Of a stretch of DNA of 64,000 nt, positions 56,347 to 64,000 are shown piece by piece. A program made the position numbers and the translations under genes. The DNA comes from Prinsepia uniflora (Eukaryota; Streptophyta; Magnoliopsida; Rosales; Rosaceae), in NCBI GenBank assembly GCA_032719365.1, contig CM064861.1, positions 74,892,863 through 74,956,862 of the forward strand, in the 5' to 3' direction. Positions within the stretch are counted from its first letter, which is position 1. The number at the start of each line of letters is the position of its first letter. The notes beneath the pieces were generated by a model, which was not told where the DNA came from, did no database searches, and saw only the letters and a list, made by a program, of their open reading frames with translations.

Positions 56347-59300
56347 AGTGGTATCAGAGCCAAGTTTGCTCTTGTGGTACGCGCAGGTCGAGGATGTGAT
56401 GTCTCTATGAGCTGCAGTTCGTTATCAACCTGATAGTCAGGAAGCCAGTATGATAGTTAGTGGGAATGGATTGTGGATAGTTTCGGTTCGGCATTTGATG
56501 CTTGTGTGTACCATAGTTCTATCGTGGTTTGGCAATGTGGAACCCTACTGAGGGGTGAACATAACAGTGCTTTAGAGTTTTGACCTTGGGACGGTTATGT
56601 CAGGATCGTCTATCACGATATTGCAGGATTGGATATGATGATAGTGTGGAGTTGTGACCATTAGATGGTCAGGTTGTGTCGATTTTGATAGTGATGCTGC
56701 TGAGAGCAGCTAGGTTTCTCGAACCCTAGTTGTGATTGATGGTGTGGAGAATGTAAGTGCAACGAAGTTGGTAGATGACCTTAGTGGGAAACCCTAGTGT
56801 GCGATGTATGGTTCGGAAATGTGAGTTGACGAGTGGTTTGACTCTGGCGACTTTTCGGAGTCTAGACCGTTGGTCAGTCATGTCATGTCAGTTTTGGTGA
56901 TGGTACTGCACTCTGTAGCTGAAGTTGTGATAATCAGTTAGGCCTAGTTTGTTGACATGCCACCCTAGTTTGTGATGGATAGTTTGGTGTAGCTGAGGTC
57001 AAGGATGACCTGGTAGACGACACTGGTTGAGTCGAATTAAGATTAGTTAAAGATTGGTTAGAGATTGGTTGAATAGGTTACCAGGGTGTGATACTTGTCG
57101 ATGGAATCCTGGAGTGGGGATAAAGAGTAGTGAATAATGGCGGTTGATTGTGGCAGGCACTATTATCGGGAATGGTTGTAGTTATGGTAGTTGTGAATCA
57201 GGTGACGTTCGGGGAACGTTTCCTTTTCTTGTATGAGTTTTCAAGGTGATTGTACCCAGAGTTGTGGGGTACGAAGCAGGTACAGTTCCTTTAACATGAG
57301 CAGAAGTGCGGGGTCGTTGCTCGATATGAGCAAAGATCCAGGGTTGTTTAATTCGCACGCTGTGTGCCGGTGATTCTAATGACAATGAGCCACAGGTTGG
57401 GATATAACTCCGTTGTGATGGGCATACGTTCGGTATCTGAGATTCGGCAGTGGATGAGTTGGACTGGACGAGATCCAGCAGTGGATGAGATATATTAGGA
57501 CTCTAACCCAACTATGGGTGTGATAACTCATGTGATTGGGATGATTAAGTGGTAAATGAATGAAATGGTATGAACGAATAGGCGAGTTGGGGTATACTAA
57601 TAGCTTGGTACAGACACGTGGTTGATGCACGAGTGTGTTGGTTCCAACATGGTTGGAACTTCAGAATCAAGAGAGGTTTTGATTGAGGCGACGAGAGGAG
57701 TGCTTGATTCAGCATTGGTAATGGGTATTCTAAAGTCGTTGAGGGTGACTTCTCATGTTCTGCCCATGGTAGATGATGGTTGTTGTCACCAGTACGTTGA
57801 TCGTGTATTGGTTGGTGGACCCATGATTTGTTTTGGGTCATTAGGAGGAGTTGGGTATTTCTAAGTCAGATGAATGAGATTTCTCGTTTTCTGCTAGGTG
57901 GCCGATGATGTTGGATTACATGGTGTGGTGGGTGAAGCAGACTTGTGCTTGCACTCACGAGGGATGAGTTTTGATGTCATCGTCTTGGATCATCTTTGAT
58001 TTTTCCTAGGTGGAATGATAAGGATCGATATGAGATAATTGGAGAGAACCCACAGTCTCGACGTCACTCGTCGTTGACTAATCTGTTTAGATGTGCAAAT
58101 GGTTGAGAAGCGATTCGGTAGGATGAGGATTCAAAGAGGGTGTAAGACCCTATGACCTGAAATCTGGTATTTAGCAGAGTGAGCATGTGTGGATCCTAGG
58201 TGGATCCAGATCGTGACGTTGAGAATATAGGGCGTTGTGACGATCGAGGATGGTGATGTCAATGATTGGGTGATGTTGTAGTGGATCAAGATGGCGTGGA
58301 TCGTGATGTCGTGCCCCTGCTGGCAGACTTCTCCTTGCTGATTATGATAAGCTGGGAGCAGAGGAGAATCGTATTGTGGGACAGTTGAAGAATCACTTGG
58401 AATAGAACGAAATGATTACCCAACCTCTGTCTTGGATAGTTGAATATGGGAATGTTGGGTCGACTTCTTTTCGAAGTTAATTCGGTATGAGATGGTAGTT
58501 GAGTGACTTGTGGTGTATACGATTTGTCTTGGATATTTGGCTATGGGGATGATGAGACTGACTTCCTTTCGAGATTAATCCCGTATGATATACTAATAGA
58601 ACGAGTGGGTATCCGAAGGGGTCGAATTGGTCAATCTTGGGTATATGAATGATCGGATTGGCTTCCATTAGAAGTCAATCGAATATGATATGGTAATCGA
58701 ATGAGCAGGTAATCGATAGGTTCAGAGTTGGTGTGCCTTGATAGATGTGGGTGAGATTGGATGCTCATTTAGCAAGAATGGGTACGCCTTGGTGGGCATG
58801 CTTCAGATTAGTAAGTGTTGGATTACGTGATTAGGAGTAGACGTTGTGATGCTGGTCGGGTGACCATGTGACTTGTGATGGATGATAAGTTGGAATATTT
58901 AATCTGTTTAGTACTAGACTGGACATATGGACTCCATAATTGAAGTGTGATTAGCTACGAGCTATGTAGTGGACTGGTTGGTGGATGGATGTACGTACAG
59001 GGTATGTTGTGCGAGATCGATACTGGACAGGCTTGAATGGTGCCTGGTGACGGTATATATGGTGTACTAGTGGTATGTGGATGAACGTGTTGGTAGTCGG
59101 CTTAGTTCCGATATCATTGGATTGGTTGAAGACGTGAACTGGACATTGAATATTGTGCGCTGGGCCAAAGTGATTTTGATGGGTTCGGTGATTGTATGAG
59201 CAGGTTCTTAGAGCCGTGGATGGCTAATGGAACCCTAGAATAGCGATGTGTATCACTACTGGGTAGGTATTCGATGGGGCCCAGTTACACACAGGTCGAG

Positions 59301-60024
59301 TGAGATGTTAGTATACGTATACTCAGGTTGAGTGAGTTGTTGGTTAGTGTAACCACGGGTTGCTTTGCGTGGAGCGGCTGCTCTGTGACTCTCACTAATG
59401 GCAGCATGGATTTATGAGGAAATTTTGGTACGAGATTCCTTGGTGCGACTCTGTAGTGAGTCAGAGTTGTGTTGGTGACTCGAATGGTGACCATGGTGCC
59501 GTGAGTGCCATCTGAGTGCGACATTATGGGACGTGTGATGTTGACATGGTAAAATTCAAGAAATGCGGAGAAATTGTGAGATTTGATAACTCTCGGTGTG
59601 GGAAAGATGTCGGATTGGTTTGCGACTAGTAAAGTGGTGACAGTTTGGCTGGATGTGTCAGCGTGGATTGATGAGTGAGATTTGGTGACTTCCAGTGGGA
59701 ACAGTTGTCAGGGTGGATTGGTGATTGAGAATAACCGTCAAGTTGAGTGCGTCAGCTAAATGTGTCAGCGTAATGGTAGAATTGTCGAGTGGTATCAACT
59801 CGGAGCTTGTGATCAATGTCACTCGACGTGGTCGGGTGTAGTCGGTACGACGTGGATTCGAGATGGAACGTCTGGGTGCATACAAGTATTATGCTAGTTA
59901 ATGGGTGTAGACGTATACATAGGATGTTAAACCTAACGGTGTGACTGAACTTGTTTTCCACGATATGGATGGGGAACTAGGTTGGTATGAATTTTGAGGA
60001 CGAAATTATTTAAGGAGGGAAGGT
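56347..60024 (+). mobile_element. L1 internal domain: non-coding and hairpin-dense
   Basis: It lies between the primer-binding site (56349-56361) and the purine tract (60012-60024). No gag or pol frame is present. Hairpins that match those of L2 and the tandem complex include TGACCAT/ATGGTCA (near 56653), GCTCGATATGAGC (57319), CTGGACGAGATCCAG (57464), ACTTC/GAAGT (58463), GATTGGCTTC/GAAGTCAATC (58656-58680), AGCC/GGCT (near 59210) and CACTCGACGTGGTCGGGTG (59820). GACTCTGTAGTGAGTC (near 59449) adds another. Confidence 0.83.
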
Positions 60025-62650
60025 TGTAACGACCCGTCCTGAATATCAGAATTAAATATTAATTAATTATGGATTTAGTATGATTAATCGGGAATTAATC
60101 GAGAGAAATCGGACGGACGGTGTAAAATGACCGTTTCGCCCCAAGACTTGGGCAAAATGTTAACTTTTGACTAGAGAAGTCAAACATACGAGGACCGATG
60201 ACCATGACGTAGATTGGGACGTCACGAGTCCGTAGACAGGTAGCACATCAAAATCGGACGTCAGACAGAGAAGATATGGGTCTAAAACGGAAATGGTACT
60301 ATTTATGTAAATCGAGAAATGGACACGTGTACTATTTTTTATTAGGGGAAAATATCTGGATTAGACCCACCAGATGAGTGACAAGTGTCACCCATCTGAT
60401 TGGCCCAAACCCCAATACTTTGGGTCAGTATCTTCATCTCTCAGTCCTTTGTTTCCATTCCCTTAACCCGTGTAACCCATAAACCGTGAACAACCAAACC
60501 CAATCCTACATGAACACCCTTCAATCTTCACCTTTTTCTTGTGAACCGTGAATGGAAGTTGGAGAGGACGTCGAGGCATTCACGGTGGTGTCCACGGCGG
60601 AGGTCGCGACGACGAGGTAAGGAAATCGAACTAGTAAACCAGTTTGAGTTCAAAAATGGAGTTTTTGGTTTGGGCAAGTAGTGATCGTTTCTATTGATTG
60701 GATGAGGTACTTGAGAGTGAGACGCGCTCAAGGACCTTGGAATCGAGGTGAACGATGGCTGGAGCTGGGAGCAGTCGACGGAGGAAGTTTGGCTGGTACT
60801 GTTCCTCTTCGAGTAGGTATGATATCGACCTGGTTTTATGTGTTTGAACCCGTAGATCAGTAGGGGTGGTTTAGAAAAAGGTTTAGGGATTGATAGGATC
60901 AAAAATAGTTGAGGAATGGCTGAAAACCGGCCTCGCCGGTCCAATTGAACCGGGAACCAATGAACCAGTTCAGACCGGGTTTGCTGAAGGTAGACGATGA
61001 ACAGTGTCCCGACGCTTGGGTTCCACGCGCAGAGACTATGGGCGGTGAGTGAGGGCGAGTGGGCCCTAGTTTCGAGGCACGGTAACCATATGAAATCATC
61101 CTTTCGATGTAACGAATATTTTGGGAGTGGTTTCGTGTCGATCGGACCCTGTTTCGGGGTAGTTTTGGGTGTCCGAAGGTTTAAAGTCTATGAAAAATAC
61201 GTTTAAAAATCCCGAAAAATTTTGGGGCTTTAATGAGAGGTTATTGAAGTGGTTATTAACCCTATATTATTATTTGGATAGGTTCGGATATTCCGAGGAC
61301 AGTGATTTAGCCTGGGGAGGCTTATGGCAAGCATATCGAGGCGGCAACATAAGACGATCTGTGAGTGGACATTGTTTTCTAAACTGTGATGCATGCATAA
61401 CTGTTTTATATGTTTTATATATGTGATTTCTATGATGATGATTGTGGAATTGGTGATTTACATATTTGCACGTATTTCAAGATGATTTCCGTATTTGCAC
61501 GTATTTCGAGGTTTATGGTTTTACTGTAGTTTTATGTGCTTGTGGTTTCGGTGATAGTTTGATGAAATGGTTTTGGAATTGGAAAGATGAACTCGAGCAT
61601 AAGACACATTTGTTTTGGAAACCCTCGGACTTGGAGTCCATTTGAGTTATATTATTGGGGCAGGGGCCCAATTGGTTTATGAAATCAGGCATAAGGCCCA
61701 ATTGTGTTTTATGAATGTGAGTTGGTCGGGGACCCATAAATGGATTTGGATAAATGGTTTTGGATTTGAGAAATCGGATTTTTGGATTACGATGGTTTTA
61801 TGGAAGTCCCGGGCGTAGGCCCATTTGAATGGTTTGAGATGATTTATAAAATGGTTTTCCATATACCATCCTTATATCTATGGATTGTCTCCTCCAGTCG
61901 TCTGGGACGATGGAGCAGTCACGACGTCTTACATGCGAGGGGTCACTACACGGAGAGACTGAACCGTATAGTGACTCAGGAGCAGGATTGCTAGACGTTT
62001 GGGACGAAAGACATCTGGGGTGTCAGAGATTAACTCGGGTAGAGACCCCGAGTAGCACGCTTAGCTTGGACCGTGACATGACGTCTAGGACGTCAGGCGT
62101 CTGGGACTCTAGGCATCTGGGATGTCGAGCATTGGTACATAATGGTATTGGATGGAATTGTGATTTATGGCTTTACTGGATTATCTATTTGGATTTCAAA
62201 TTTATTGGATTTATGATTTGGTTTTCAGTGTTAATGGATTTGGGCAGGGACCCAAATGGTTTGGATTTACGGTTTTGGGTTGAGTTACTTGGATTTATGG
62301 TTTTGGGCTAAGGCCCTAATGATTTAATTAAGTTAAATCGTTTGAATATTGGTTTTCGAATGCATGCATACTTTTTAGTGAAGGGCATAAATGTCTTTTA
62401 ATATATGTGTTTTATGAACTTATTGATTTTCGCCCACTCACAGCTTTTAATGGTTTTAATGCCCTTTAGGTTGATCACGGATGCATGCTGTAGTAGAGAC
62501 CAAGACATCACACTCCTCCACCGATCCTAGCGCGCTCTAGAAGCCTTGAACGAGCTGAGGGTTGAGTTATCCCTTGTCTGACACTTCGTGTCGAACGGGA
62601 GTATGACACATCCCACGATAATCTCGAGTGCATTGGAATGGATCGTGTCA
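60025..62650 (+). repeat. L1 3' LTR, 2626 bp
   Basis: Complete: TGTAACGACCCGTCCTG to GGATCGTGTCA. It holds the TGACGT/ACGTCA pair (60205-60224), a donor-like GACGAG^GTAAGG (60617), GTGAGTGGAC (61361-61370), ATGCATGCAT (61389, 62360), hairpins (about 61588-61740), GCCCACTCAC (62432; one mismatch) and an acceptor-like CCTTTAG (62469). It also supplies the empty site of L2 (TATTA near 61254). Confidence 0.93.
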
Positions 62651-64000
62651 TTTGGTATCCATTTATCCCTATAAATTCTGATCATATTCCCATTTCCCAC
62701 TCGCCAACCAAGTCCATTAATCAATAGATCACATCCTTATAACATTGAGTGCCATGTAAAGGATGGTCTAGAGCCAAGGTTTACATCTATAATTGAGCAA
62801 TAAGTACTTAGCTTTGACAATCTGTGCTACTAGAGAGCTTGGATTAACCCAATGTTGCACAATTGCTTGGCTAGCACAACATGATTAAAATCTTCGACAT
62901 TACGAAAACCCAAACCTCCAAATTAAACACATTGTTTCCTACTTCATCCAGTGAATGCCATTTCCTCCACCCCCTGTTTTTGCCACCAAAACTTAGAAAA
63001 CAAATGATGAGCTCACGAACGATAGCCTTGGGCATTCTGAAACAACTCATGGAATAAATAGGGAATACCTGAGCAACTGCTTTAATAAAAATTTCTTTAC
63101 CAGCAATAGAAAGAAACCACTCCTTCCAACCTTCCGTTTTCCTTTTGAGTTTTTGAATTACTGACTCAAAAAAGGACTTCTTTCCTCGCTCACTATTTTT
63201 GGGAGTGTCAAATACTTCTTGTGACAAGACACCACCGGAACATGAAGAGTATTAGACACCTGATTAATCTGCTCCTCATTGGTTATTCGACTGAAGGGTA
63301 CTGCTAACTTTGCATAATTAATATTCTGACTAAAAGTTTCCTCATACATCATGAATATCTATTGGAGAGCTGTACTTGTTGCTATAGTGGCATCTACAAA
63401 AATGAAAGAGTCATCTACAAAAAAAAAGGATGGGATACAATCAACACATTCTAAGCAGGTTGAATACCCTACAAATATCCAATATTTTCTGCTTTTCTTA
63501 ATAAACCAGTGAAACCCTTCACACATATCAAGGATAAATATGGTGATAGAGGACATCCTTGTCTGAGACCCTAATGAGGTATTAGGTTTCCTAGTGGAGT
63601 CCCTTGCCAGAGCACACAGAAATAAACAAAAGTAAGATATTCCATATTTTTTCCTATCTTGGTTGGTGAGAACCTCATTCGTTGCATCACAGTTTGAATG
63701 AAAACCACTCCACGCTATCATATGCTTTGGTCGTATCAAACTTAAGAGCTGTATTTGGTTTTCAGACAGTTTCAATCCCCTCATATGGTGAATACATTCA
63801 AAAAGAAGTCAGAACATGGTCAACAATGTGTCGATCCAAAAAAAAGCACTTCGGGAAGGCAAGATCACATCTGAAAGGACTTGTTTGTGGAGGCAAGGTT
63901 CTTTGCTATTAGCTTGTAAAGAACTGCACAAAGACTGATAGGTGGAAACTCCCATATCGATGTACGTGTCTTAATCTTTGGAATAAGGGCAATCAATGTA
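62651..64000 (-). mobile_element. 5' part of the LINE: reverse transcriptase, continuing off the window
   Basis: On the minus strand from the window edge: LIPKIK-like, PISLCAVLYKLIAKNLA (near 63947-63905), WSGFHSN, the catalytic box FFFVDDSFIF (VDDSF at 63418-63404), and AGKEIFIKAVAQVFPIYSMSC (in pieces, near 63110). GLGWRVGNG...RIYRDKWIP follows, just before the L1 insertion. These are the RT fingers, palm and C-terminal tail of L1-type plant LINEs. Frameshifts and stops are present, so it is inactive. It resumes at 41180 after the nest. Confidence 0.83.

Larger units (their letters stand above)
41181..62650 (+). mobile_element. LTR retrotransposon L1 (non-coding), interrupted by L2
   Basis: 5' LTR is 41181-42412 plus 54935-56346 (2644 bp once the insert is removed); 3' LTR is 60025-62650 (2626 bp). 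The primer-binding site is 56349-56361, the internal domain 56347-60024, and the purine tract 60012-60024. Flanks are CTTGG (41176-41180) and TTTGG (62651-62655), a 5-bp duplication with one mismatch. The interior has no gag or pol. It lies inside the LINE, between the DKWIP motif and the RPHNFK piece. Confidence 0.92.

Overview
This window is plant nuclear DNA, almost certainly from a eudicot; the species cannot be told from the sequence. The only conserved single-copy host gene is a five-exon ecdysoneless/SGT1-type gene (ECD homolog, minus strand, 34935-39601). Most of the rest is transposable elements. It is dominated by one family of non-coding LTR retrotransposons: LTRs of 2.6-3.7 kb beginning TGTAACGACCCGTCCCG, a 5-bp target duplication, an initiator-Met tRNA primer-binding site (TGGTATCAGAGC) and a purine tract after a GGACGAAATT motif. 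That last motif resembles the 3' end of Tekay/Del-type Ty3/gypsy elements, but no gag or pol is present.

Layout. 1-2500: decayed Ulp1-type (C48) protease gene of a plant DNA transposon, plus strand. 2984-19300: a tandem LTR-internal-LTR-internal-LTR complex, minus orientation, near-perfect 6379-bp period. 19301-27080: a small intact RNase H1-type hybrid-binding-domain gene (19682-20005) and a second Ulp1-type transposon gene (21256-26583), both on the minus strand; the latter is split by a solo LTR (22442-25325) with a perfect CCTTC duplication. 27081-34934: AT-rich accessory DNA with short duplications, a possible decayed acidic-protein gene, a LINE-like 3' end and a 537-bp foldback element. 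34935-39601: the ECD gene, with a 1.3-kb long-terminal-inverted-repeat element in intron 3. 39758-64000: a minus-strand LINE split by a Russian-doll nest. Element L1 (41181-62650) lies in the LINE, element L2 (42413-54929) lies in the 5' LTR of L1, and solo LTR L3 (44809-48552) lies in the 5' LTR of L2.

The candidate undescribed system is the architecture of this LTR family. In every LTR subfamily the same ordered features recur: a splice-donor-like site, GTGAGTGGAC, ATGCATGCAT, an array of short hairpins, ATGCATGCAT, GTCCACTCAC (the exact complement of GTGAGTGGAC), and a splice-acceptor-like site about 26 bases further on. Array hairpins keep their stems while the stem bases change in pairs (GAGT/ACTC, GGGT/ACCC, GGGC/GCCC, GGAC/GTCC, GAAC/GTTC). 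The non-coding internal domains of three diverged elements are likewise packed with short hairpins, several at matching positions in all three. I infer an intron-bearing, structured, non-coding retrotransposon RNA. Transcription, splicing and folding are not shown by the DNA alone.

Limits. Everything was read by eye. Splice sites, domains and homologies were recognised, not computed, and percent identities and ages are not given.
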